This document shows, one piece after another, positions 1 through 7,900 of a stretch of DNA of 48,368 nucleotides. Each line of letters starts with the position of its first letter. The stretch's first letter is position 1. The stretch covers positions 1 to 48,368 of the forward strand of contig LCCV01000007.1 of assembly GCA_000998135.1 (NCBI GenBank). The letters run 5' to 3'. The stretch comes from Parcubacteria group bacterium GW2011_GWA2_42_14. Its GTDB lineage: Bacteria; Patescibacteriota; Minisyncoccia; Sungbacterales; GWA2-42-14. The translations under genes and the position numbers were made by a program. Below the pieces are notes generated by a model. That model was not told the DNA's origin. It saw only the letters and a list, made by a program, of their open reading frames with translations, and did no database searches.

Positions 1-4
1 ACTT

Positions 5-190
5 TTGCTGAAAGAAGGGGTTTATCCGGAAGGATTAATTACCGGATTTTTCGGCAATCTTACCAAACAGGCAGTTATTCGTTTCCAGGAAAAATACGCT
101 GATGAGGTTCTAAAACCGCTTGGTTTAACAAGCGGTACCGGCCTGGTAGGACCGTCAACCAGAGCGAAGATAAATCAGCTTCTAAAATAA
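5..190 (+). CDS. Peptidoglycan-binding-like domain, C-terminal fragment (gene probably begins upstream of window)
   Basis: ITGFFGNLTKQAVIRFQEKYADEVL...GTGLVGPSTRAKINQLL matches the PG_binding_1 pattern (G.fG..T..AV..FQ...G...G.vG..T...I). Confidence 0.7.
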   Translation: MLKEGVYPEGLITGFFGNLTKQAVIRFQEKYADEVLKPLGLTSGTGLVGPSTRAKINQLLK

Positions 191-301
191 ATCCTAAACT
201 TAAAATCCCGAACTTAAATAGCTCGTTAAGCAAGTTAAGTGAATTAAGTAAATTAAGCTTAATCGGCTTAACCCGCTTAATTCACTTAAAAAGCCGCAAT
301 T
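191..301. repeat. Family A inverted word array (9-nt period), copy A1
   Basis: Left arm ttaagcaag ttaagtgaa ttaagtaaa ttaagctta; right arm cggcttaac ccgcttaat tcacttaaa; ends in gccgcaattg. Confidence 0.85.
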
Positions 302-1175
302 GGATCTTTCCACCCTTCATCCCCATCATAAACGCAGTATCGTTTATATTATAATAGGGTTTTGCCTCGGCCTTGTTTTTTGGTTTTTATTGCCGCAGCT
401 CTTTCTTAAAGAACCGACTACTGTCCGTTCCGAATCAAAAATTCACGCTTTTCATAATCCGGATTCAAACCTTGAAAAAATACGCATCAGGGCTTTTTAT
501 GTTGTTCCCCAAAATAAAACCGCGGATGCTGTTTCCAACTGGAAAGAGTTTTTAGAAACATCCTTGGCAAAAGCCGCGGAGTTTCATAAAATTCAGTTTC
601 GCGAAAAATCGGCTCTCAACTATGATATTTACCCGGAACCGGTGATACTTGAAAAAAATAATATTTTTTATGACACCAAAACAACAAAATACGGAAATCC
701 CAAAGCGCTGATTGGCATAGCCAATGAACTGGAAAAACGAGTTTTTAGAAAGGATGGAGATTTATACAATGAGAACTTCAGTCAAAGAAGCGCATCTGAA
801 TATCCTGTTCTAGGAATTATATATGAGGGAGTGGGCGCGGCCGGAGGAGTAATATACGAAAGCGAACTTGAATCAACCGTAGAGATTGCCAAAAAACTTG
901 GCCTGCCGGAATCGGTTATTTATAAAGTTGATGTGGAATCAGCTGACGGATTTTTTATACTGTCGCGCACATTCTTGACTGATGCGGAATATCGCTTTAA
1001 TGGCGTAACCAATTTTTATCACGAATTCGCCCACACCTTCGGGCTTCCGGACGGCTATGACCTGGAAACAGGCGTTTCCAGTACTTTTGACATAATGGGA
1101 GAGGGGAGAAAAAAACCGATTGAAATAATGTATCTGGATAGAAAGTTTACGAGAGCAATGGGACTCGTTGAGTAA
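300..1175 (+). CDS. Membrane-anchored protein with zinc-metalloprotease-like motif HEFAHTFGLPDGYD
   Basis: N-terminal TM helix; HExxHxxGxxD-type motif followed by FDIMGEG; probable TTG start next to repeat A1. Confidence 0.65.
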   Translation: MDLSTLHPHHKRSIVYIIIGFCLGLVFWFLLPQLFLKEPTTVRSESKIHAFHNPDSNLEKIRIRAFYVVPQNKTADAVSNWKEFLETSLAKAAEFHKIQFREKSALNYDIYPEPVILEKNNIFYDTKTTKYGNPKALIGIANELEKRVFRKDGDLYNENFSQRSASEYPVLGIIYEGVGAAGGVIYESELESTVEIAKKLGLPESVIYKVDVESADGFFILSRTFLTDAEYRFNGVTNFYHEFAHTFGLPDGYDLETGVSSTFDIMGEGRKKPIEIMYLDRKFTRAMGLVE

Positions 1176-1239
1176 CTAACAACTAACAACCAACAACCAA
1201 CAACAATATTGTTGTAGATTATGAGTTGTAAGCTGTAAG
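1174..1239. repeat. Family E heptamer array, hairpin-like
   Basis: aactaac aactaac aaccaac aaccaac aacaata then ttgttgt agattat gagttgt aagctgt. Confidence 0.8.
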
Positions 1240-1242
1240 TTT

Positions 1243-3105
1243 TTGAATTCCTTAAAAGAATTTATATTTGATATCTTCTTCACTGGCGGCCGGCTTCGTA
1301 ATAAGCTCTTTTTTATGATTGTGGCCATTGCCCTGACCCCGCTTGTTTCGGTAAGTTTCCTTTCTCTTTATACCAGCACCCTTTCCCACAAAAATGACGT
1401 GGCTATAATTGAGGACAACATTTTGTTCCAGAAATCCGTTGAAATCCAGAATTTTATCGATGAAATATTAAGCACTTTTAAAATTCATTTTAACCTTCCC
1501 TTGGAACAGCTGATTGTTAAAGAAGACGAAGAAATAACCTATGCTGTTGCCAAAAAAGATCTCAATAATATTCTCCAATCAATAATGGAAGAAAACTCTT
1601 TTATTGAAGAGACGTCTTTCATTGATGCCTCAATATTGCGGGATAAAAATGAACCCACTAACGTTTATGGGCTGGAGGTTGCCAAAGTATCTAAAAATGG
1701 GGAAAACTCCGAGGCTTTCAGCAGTTTAAAAAATTTATCTTATTTTCAAAGCGCCGCCCGGGGAAAAGATTATGTTAGTGAAGTTTTTTTCACCGCCAAA
1801 GGCCCCATGGTCATCATAGCCAGCCCTGTTCGAAACGATATGAATAGGATAATTGGCGTATTGACCGGACAGGTGAATCTCTTAGGAATTCAAAAAATCG
1901 TATCTAGGACGCAATTCGGCAATTCCGGATATCTTTACGTGGTTGACCGCGAAGGAAGAATTGTTGCTTCCAGCCGCGAGCGGGGCTCAATAAAACCAAC
2001 AAATCTTTCCGGTCTTGCTCTTATCAGTGACGTACTTTTGGGAAAAGACCGCCTTGGAATAGAAGGACAGGGTCGTTTTACCAGTTTTTGGAATGAACAA
2101 GTCATTGGAGCTGGAAAAAAACTTCGTTCGCTTGATCTCTCGCTTATTGCCGAATGGCCCGTATCGGATGTTGACAGTTTTATCAACACGATCAGGAATT
2201 ATATGATACTTTTTTCGGTTATAACCTTGCTCTTAATTCTGGTTTCCAGCATTTTTATTTCGCACCGGATTGTGCACCCGATTGAAATTCTTGAAAAAGG
2301 AGCGGAAAGGATTGCGAAGGGTAATTTTGAAGAACCGGTAACGATAATAACTAGAGATGAAATTGAACGGCTGGGAACGGCGTTTAATTCCATGATGATG
2401 GGCTTAAAAGAGTTTCGGGCACTAAAAGATGAATTTGTATTTATCGCCGCGCACGAATTAAGAACTCCGGTAACGGCTATCAGGGGGTATCTTTCCATGA
2501 TTGAAGACGGAGACGCCGGCCCGGTTCCGCCGAAAATAAAAGAATATCTTGACCCGGTAATGCAATCCAATATGCGTCTGGTTACCCTGGTTAATGATTT
2601 GCTGGAAGTGGCCAGACAAGAAGCCGGCAGAATAACAATTCAAACCGCCAAAATTGATAATTTGGGCATGTCCATTAGTGCGGTAATAAAAGAATTAAAA
2701 CCGCTGGCCGATAAAAAACAAATAACCGTTCTTTATGACGACAGGGCTGTAAAACCGGTTATGACTGATGAATCGCGCCTTAAAGAGGTAATGGTAAATC
2801 TTTTGTCCAATGCCGTTAAATATACTCTTGGTTCCGGAAAAGTAAGCATCTGGCATGATGTTAGGGAAAATATGCTGGTAACGCATGTAAGGGACTCGGG
2901 CATCGGCATACCCAAAGAAGCGCAAGCAAAATTGTTTGAGAAGTTCTATCGGGTACAGGATGAGCGGTTACGCAATGTTACCGGCACCGGCCTCGGGCTT
3001 TTCATTATAAAACAGCTGATTGAAAGAATGGGAGGCAAAATCTGGTTTGTGTCAGAACCCGGGCAGGGGACAACATTTAGTTTTTCCCTTCCCTTAGCAT
3101 TTTAA
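1243..3105 (+). CDS. Sensor histidine kinase (extracellular Cache-like sensor, HAMP, HisKA, HATPase_c)
   Basis: HELRTPVTAIRGYLSMI H-box, NLLSNAVKYT N-box, DSGIGIP and GTGLGLFIIKQLIE G-boxes, HAMP region after the second TM helix. Confidence 0.93.
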   Translation: MNSLKEFIFDIFFTGGRLRNKLFFMIVAIALTPLVSVSFLSLYTSTLSHKNDVAIIEDNILFQKSVEIQNFIDEILSTFKIHFNLPLEQLIVKEDEEITYAVAKKDLNNILQSIMEENSFIEETSFIDASILRDKNEPTNVYGLEVAKVSKNGENSEAFSSLKNLSYFQSAARGKDYVSEVFFTAKGPMVIIASPVRNDMNRIIGVLTGQVNLLGIQKIVSRTQFGNSGYLYVVDREGRIVASSRERGSIKPTNLSGLALISDVLLGKDRLGIEGQGRFTSFWNEQVIGAGKKLRSLDLSLIAEWPVSDVDSFINTIRNYMILFSVITLLLILVSSIFISHRIVHPIEILEKGAERIAKGNFEEPVTIITRDEIERLGTAFNSMMMGLKEFRALKDEFVFIAAHELRTPVTAIRGYLSMIEDGDAGPVPPKIKEYLDPVMQSNMRLVTLVNDLLEVARQEAGRITIQTAKIDNLGMSISAVIKELKPLADKKQITVLYDDRAVKPVMTDESRLKEVMVNLLSNAVKYTLGSGKVSIWHDVRENMLVTHVRDSGIGIPKEAQAKLFEKFYRVQDERLRNVTGTGLGLFIIKQLIERMGGKIWFVSEPGQGTTFSFSLPLAF

Positions 3106-3221
3106 TAAGTGTAACTGCAATAAACTTTTTCTTTTTTATCAAACATTGGCGTCTCGTATAAGCGGACGTGATTATCCGGGGGATAATCACGGCGGATACG
3201 CTGATTTACGCGGATAAATTC

Positions 3222-3252
3222 GTCATTCTGAGCCGCAGCGAAGAATCTCTTA
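3222..3252. repeat. Family C-like fragment (gtcattctgag..gaagaatc)
   Basis: cgtcattctgagccgcagcgaagaatctctt resembles the arms at 7.6 and 37.9 kb. Confidence 0.55.
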
Positions 3253-3325
3253 CTTGCCGCAATGCGGAGTTAGTGAAGTCCGACTTCAATGTGGACAAAA
3301 AAATAAAAATATTGTACTTTGTGGT

Positions 3326-4282
3326 TTAGTATTCAAACTGGTCTACGATTAAATCCTGGCTATCGCGCAAAATCACCCGGTCATGCTTGGGGTCAAAAAG
3401 TTTTTGAGAGCGGTTGAGAAAAATATGCCAGGTATTTTTCATGAAATTTTTGTCATTGCGGTAATTCTTTACGCATCCGTTATAGCTTATATTCTGCGAA
3501 ATATAGGTAATACAGTTATTACCGATTCTTCCGGAATTTTCAAAATTAAACGCGGGGATACGGCAGGATGAAAGAGAAGAAACAAAATCTATGCACTCCC
3601 CGGAAAGCCCTAAATCAAGAAACCGGGAACGAATCTGGCCGGATGACTGATAGTCCATGCAGGAACCGTTTATTGGCGGCGTAAGTTGATAATATTGGTT
3701 AAGATAACCCGTACAGCCGTTCTCCCGAAAACTCATTCCTAAATCGCTTGAACCGGTTACGGCATATATTTCTCCTCCGGAAGGCAATAATATATCAACC
3801 GCATCGGCATCAATATAAGGTATATTAAATGCTTTGGGAATCGCGTACTTCTCTTTTTTGGAATTTTCAATTGTCCAGCCGGTAATATTAACAGCTATTT
3901 CTGTGGAGCCAAAACCAAAATAGCCGCCGTTTCGCAAAGTTACATATTCTTTTTTGGGGATGTCCGACGACCTATCAACATTGGAAATGAGAATCGCTCC
4001 TTCATATTGGGAATAACCGGGTTTAGTTGCTCTTGACTGGGAAACCGAAGGATTAATTGTTTTGGGTAAAGATGGCAGAGATGGAGGAGTACTAAAAATA
4101 TTGCCCAAACCCAAAAAACTCCTGCCGCTTTGAACCGGCTGGGGATTTCTTATCTCGCTTGAAGAACCAGGCCCTGTGGCAATTGGCCCTCCGGAAGAAG
4201 AAAACGGAGAAGAACCGGAAAAAGTCACGGCCACAATCGCGATAACGCCAAGCACTAAAATAACGAAGACTAAATTGTCCAT
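3326..4282 (-). CDS. Secreted/anchored protein, possibly with lamin-tail-like domain(s)
   Basis: N-terminal TM; EYVTLRNGG...VNITGWTIENSKKEKYAIP...ILLPSGGEIYAVTG...DRVILRDSQDLIVDQFEY resembles the LTD pattern. Confidence 0.55.
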   Translation of the reverse strand: MDNLVFVILVLGVIAIVAVTFSGSSPFSSSGGPIATGPGSSSEIRNPQPVQSGRSFLGLGNIFSTPPSLPSLPKTINPSVSQSRATKPGYSQYEGAILISNVDRSSDIPKKEYVTLRNGGYFGFGSTEIAVNITGWTIENSKKEKYAIPKAFNIPYIDADAVDILLPSGGEIYAVTGSSDLGMSFRENGCTGYLNQYYQLTPPINGSCMDYQSSGQIRSRFLDLGLSGECIDFVSSLSSCRIPAFNFENSGRIGNNCITYISQNISYNGCVKNYRNDKNFMKNTWHIFLNRSQKLFDPKHDRVILRDSQDLIVDQFEY

Positions 4283-4286
4283 ATTT

Positions 4287-4358
4287 CAACCAATAACTTG
4301 CAACTAGCAGCCAACAACAAAACGTGTCGTGAGTTATAAGTTGTTAGTTATTAGTTAG
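4287..4358. repeat. Family E heptamer array between the LTD-like gene and fmt; encodes the last Fmt codons
   Basis: aaccaataacttgcaactagcagccaacaac ... gttataagttgttagttattagttagga. Confidence 0.75.
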
Positions 4359-5327
4359 GATTGTTCCATTAATATCTCCATATCCATTCAAAAACTCTTT
4401 AGCCGTCATTTCTTTTTTTCCTTCCGGCTGTAATCTTAATATTCCCAAATACCCCTGGCCGGTTTTTACGAAAAGGCGCCTTTCTTTAATTAAAACTTTC
4501 CCGGAAACATGGTCATCGCTCAAATCGGCGGTTTTTTCAACACTCGCCTCAAGCAATTCTAATCTTACCTCTTTTTTACCTTTTTTCCAAAAAGTAAAAC
4601 TTCCCGGCCATGGGGCGAGTGCCCTTATTTGTCTTTCAATTCCATCAGCAGATTTTGACCAGTCAATTCTGCCGTCTTCTTTTTTTAAAATTTTGCTATA
4701 GGTGGCCTTAGTTTCATCCTGCGGTATTGGTTTAATTTCGCCATTTATCCATTTTGGAATAGTTTCTACAATCAACCCAGCCCCCATTTTTGATAAAATT
4801 TGCGATAACTCTGACGTAGTCAATTTTGCATTTTGTATTTTGATTTTTGAATTTTCGAGAATTGGCCCATGGTCCATCTTCTCATCCATTAATATTACGC
4901 CAACTCCTGTTTCGGTATCACCGTTCAAAATCGTATATTGAATAGGAGAAGCGCCGCGCCAACGCGGGAGAAGCGACGGATGTATGTTTAGCGCGCCGTA
5001 TTTTGGAATATCCAGAATTTCTCCGGGAAGTATTTTGCCGTAGGCGGCAACCACAAATAAATCCGGATTTAAACTTGTAATTTGAAACACGAAATCTGAA
5101 TCAAGTTTATTTGGCTGTAGTATTTGGACATGTGCATCCCTGTTTAGTGTTTCATGTTTCATGATCCATGATTTAACCGGCGGAGGGGTAAAGATTGCTT
5201 CTCTTCCGATCGGTTCGTCGGGATTTGTAATGACAGCAACAACGCTAAATTTCCCAATTAGCGCTTCAAGCGGGTAAAGCGAAAAATCCGGATTGCCAAA
5301 AAAGATGATCCTGGGTAGAGTTTTCAC
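4344..5327 (-). CDS. fmt: Methionyl-tRNA formyltransferase
   Basis: NPDLFVVAAYGKILPGEILDIPKYGALNIHPSLLPRWRGASPIQ motif and C-terminal domain. Confidence 0.96.
   Translation of the reverse strand: MKTLPRIIFFGNPDFSLYPLEALIGKFSVVAVITNPDEPIGREAIFTPPPVKSWIMKHETLNRDAHVQILQPNKLDSDFVFQITSLNPDLFVVAAYGKILPGEILDIPKYGALNIHPSLLPRWRGASPIQYTILNGDTETGVGVILMDEKMDHGPILENSKIKIQNAKLTTSELSQILSKMGAGLIVETIPKWINGEIKPIPQDETKATYSKILKKEDGRIDWSKSADGIERQIRALAPWPGSFTFWKKGKKEVRLELLEASVEKTADLSDDHVSGKVLIKERRLFVKTGQGYLGILRLQPEGKKEMTAKEFLNGYGDINGTILTNN
4824..4858. repeat. In-frame heptamer array inside fmt
   Basis: ttttgca ttttgta ttttgat ttttgaa ttttcga. Confidence 0.8.
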
Positions 5328-5330
5328 GCG

Positions 5331-5403
5331 AATTATGAATTATGAATTATGAATTAGGCAAGCTGAAAACTATTTCCATAATTCCTAATTCTTAATTCCT
5401 GAT
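5331..5403. repeat. Family G heptamer hairpin between fmt and def
   Basis: aattatg x3 + aattagg ... ccataat tcctaat tcttaat tcctgat; right arm overlaps the def stop codon. Confidence 0.9.
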
Positions 5404-5981
5404 TCATTTTTTGGTATATCAATAAACCTTTCCACTTTATCAATAAATAATACCCCATTTAGGTGGTCAAGTTCATGTTGAATTACTCTGGCATAAAATT
5501 TAGAGGCCCCCCTGATAAACTTTTTTCCGTTTTCGTCATAAGCTTCCACCGTTATTTTTTCACTGCGGTTTACGAATCCGAATTTACCCGGTACCGATAA
5601 ACACCCTTCCGGGTATTCAATTTTGCTTTTGGAAATCTTTTTGACAACAGGATTAATATAGATAAAATATCTCCAATCTTTTTTCCTTTCAATTCTTTCA
5701 ACTTTATTTGTATCATTAGTATGCATTTGTATATTGGCATCGCTGTCACGTTTTTTGTTGTCAACATATTCCGCTTCTTCTGATACCAGAAAAATTTTAA
5801 GCAATTCTCCGACTTGAGGCGCGGCCAGCCCAACTCCGTTATCGGTATTTCTCAAAGTTTCCTTCATTTGCAAAATTAGCTCCTGCATTTTAGGGCTTTT
5901 TATTTTATCAACAGGAACTTCCTTAGCCACTTGACGAAGCACCGGTTTGGGCGATATTACTATAGATAATTGTTTTAACAT
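5385..5981 (-). CDS. def: Peptide deformylase
   Basis: GVGLAAPQVG, EGCLSVPG and HELDHLNGVLF motifs. Confidence 0.96.
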   Translation of the reverse strand: MLKQLSIVISPKPVLRQVAKEVPVDKIKSPKMQELILQMKETLRNTDNGVGLAAPQVGELLKIFLVSEEAEYVDNKKRDSDANIQMHTNDTNKVERIERKKDWRYFIYINPVVKKISKSKIEYPEGCLSVPGKFGFVNRSEKITVEAYDENGKKFIRGASKFYARVIQHELDHLNGVLFIDKVERFIDIPKNESGIKN

Positions 5982-6065
5982 CAGTAAGGCGACCCGAATG
6001 ACTCAAATATATTAAGGTATTAGGATCATTAGAGTAAAATGCGTATATTGAGAATATTGAATAAT

Positions 6066-6182
6066 TACCAAAAAGTTATTTCCTAAGCATGTCGAAGGAT
6101 AACTTTTTGGCTTATTAGTGTAAACCCCTTGACTCGCTTCGCTCGCTCAGGGAATAATTCACCAGACTCATACTAAAATCGC
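6066..6182. repeat. Family D hairpin element
   Basis: ccaaaaagttatttcctaagcatgtcgaaggataactttttggcttat; related copy at 24.2 kb. Confidence 0.75.
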
Positions 6183-6194
6183 TTATTTTAACTT

Positions 6195-6521
6195 TTAGTG
6201 AGATTTTCTCGCTTTTTTTCTTTTTATTTCTTTATTATTCTTATTTCCATGTCTCACATTCTGTTTTCTTTCCAGCCTTCGCAATGCTCCGAAAAAATAC
6301 TTGCCCCGATTCTTGAAATCAAGGTCCTTTTTTTCTAAAATACTCCTTGTCAGGGCGCGTAAATCAGGTTCTTCATACATTTTGGCAATACCCAAATAAG
6401 CGGCGAACTTTTTCGGCTCAAGCATGGCTTTGGATAAATCATCCGCTAACACGTGTTCTCGCGAGTGGAGGTGTGTATTCCGCTTTTTTATGGAAAATTG
6501 AATGCGTGCGGTTTCCGACAT
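6195..6521 (-). CDS. Hypothetical protein with basic C-terminus
   Basis: 108-aa ORF; no family recognised. Confidence 0.55.
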   Translation of the reverse strand: MSETARIQFSIKKRNTHLHSREHVLADDLSKAMLEPKKFAAYLGIAKMYEEPDLRALTRSILEKKDLDFKNRGKYFFGALRRLERKQNVRHGNKNNKEIKRKKARKSH

Positions 6522-6536
6522 TGGTTCTACTATATC

Positions 6537-6565
6537 AAAAAAAGGCCCTTAATGAAAGGCCTTGA
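6537..6565 (-). terminator. Rho-independent terminator-like hairpin
   Basis: On minus strand aaggcctttcattaagggccttttttt, overlapping the end of the PRODH-like ORF. Confidence 0.65.
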
Positions 6566-7502
6566 ATACCGTAAGTATCGGAAGAAAAACATATTTGGGT
6601 TTTTCAATGATGCGGCGAACTACATATCCTTCAATATCCTTATCTTCTCCAAAAATAACATAAATTACAACCTTGTAACCCATTTTTAAAAGATGTCTGG
6701 CAAGTTCCATATCAACCCCGTAAAGCATGGCAAATTCAAAATTATTCCTTGAAATATAGCCGGTTTTTTCTAACTCTATTACCCAATTTACCAATTTTTT
6801 GTCATGAGTGGCAATTTGCAGATAATATCCTTTTTGAGAAAGGGCCTGGACTAATTCCTTAAATAGTATCCTTACGGCTGATGTTCTTTTTAAAATAATA
6901 TCTGCGGATTCCGAATATGCCCCCTTGCATATTCTAAAAATAGGTCTGTTTTTAACTTCACCGCGCTTATTAACCTTATCAAAAATTTTTCTTAAGTATG
7001 CCTGAAGCACATTGCCAACCGGATGCCTGCCGCCTATTTCCGAAATAATCTCATTGGTTTTTTCTTTATATTTATCTTCTTCTTCATCAATCCAAAGGGG
7101 GACGCCCGATTCATACATTTTTTCAACCAAAGAAAAAAACATTGAACGTGTTTTTCCGCGATGAAAATTTTGGTTAAACAGCCCCATTTGACCAAGTTTT
7201 ACTGAAATCCCCGCCAAAATCTTTTGTTCTCTTATTCCATCAATAAGTTTTCCATATACCCTTATTGATTTATCTCTTATTTCCGGAGAATCTCCGTGGT
7301 CTCCGGCATAATTAAATAGGCAATGAAAACCTTCGGTATTCAAATTCTTGCCAAGAAGCAGTGCGTCTTCTATGCTTTTGCCGGCAGAAAATTTTTTTGC
7401 CGCAATTCTCGTCATACTGGTGTGATAAGGGATTTTAGGCCAGATTTTGAAGAAAAAAAACTTCAGAAGATACCTCATAAAACCCTCGTTTTCAAAGGTC
7501 AT
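6549..7502 (-). CDS. Proline dehydrogenase-like protein
   Basis: RICKGAY, ATHDKKLVNW, FEFAMLYGVDMELARHLLKMGYKVVIYVIFGE, YVVRRIIEKP match PRODH motifs. Confidence 0.75.
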   Translation of the reverse strand: MTFENEGFMRYLLKFFFFKIWPKIPYHTSMTRIAAKKFSAGKSIEDALLLGKNLNTEGFHCLFNYAGDHGDSPEIRDKSIRVYGKLIDGIREQKILAGISVKLGQMGLFNQNFHRGKTRSMFFSLVEKMYESGVPLWIDEEEDKYKEKTNEIISEIGGRHPVGNVLQAYLRKIFDKVNKRGEVKNRPIFRICKGAYSESADIILKRTSAVRILFKELVQALSQKGYYLQIATHDKKLVNWVIELEKTGYISRNNFEFAMLYGVDMELARHLLKMGYKVVIYVIFGEDKDIEGYVVRRIIEKPKYVFLPILTVFKAFH

Positions 7503-7544
7503 TTTTTAAAATTATACAATATTTACCAATTTTTGCAATATGAC

Positions 7545-7683
7545 GACCAAACCGTCTGAAAACTGTAAAAAAGTGCTTTTGTCATTCTGAGCGAAGCGAA
7601 GAATCCCGTGTTTAAGCCATTTTCAAAGACAGAGATTCTTCACAAAATTCAGAATGACAGTTTTCGGACGGTCTATCGCTAAA
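7545..7683. repeat. Family C inverted element
   Basis: aaccgtctgaaaactg...gtcattctgagcgaagcgaagaatc...gattcttcacaaaattcagaatgacagttttcggacggtct. Confidence 0.8.
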
Positions 7684-7720
7684 ACTTCAATATAAAACAA
7701 TTATCTGGTATGATGAGTTA

Positions 7721-7900
7721 ATGAAAAAGCGGGTTTTTATTGCAATTAAAGTTCCGCCTGTTCTGGAAAAAACCGTTGAATTATGGCAAAATAAACATGG
7801 TGATTACAATGTCAAATGGATTAAGGCATGAAATCTCCATATAACCCTAATCCCTCCTTGGTACGTTGATGAAAACCAATTGCTTGAGGTGTATATATGA
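7721..7900 (+). pseudogene. RNA 2',3'-cyclic phosphodiesterase / 2'-5' RNA ligase (ThpR/LigT-like) remnant
   Basis: MKKRVFIAIKVPPVLEKTVELWQNKHGDYNVKWIKA*NLHITLIPPWYVDENQLLEVYI*; in-frame TGA at 7829-7831 before the HxT motif; truncated at the murC start. Confidence 0.75.

Noticed and set aside
7829-7831. UGA recoding (as glycine, known in some CPR lineages)
   Set aside because: Several intact genes here (e.g. murG, murD, aspS) end naturally at TGA and conserved proteins do not need internal TGA; only the ThpR remnant has one.
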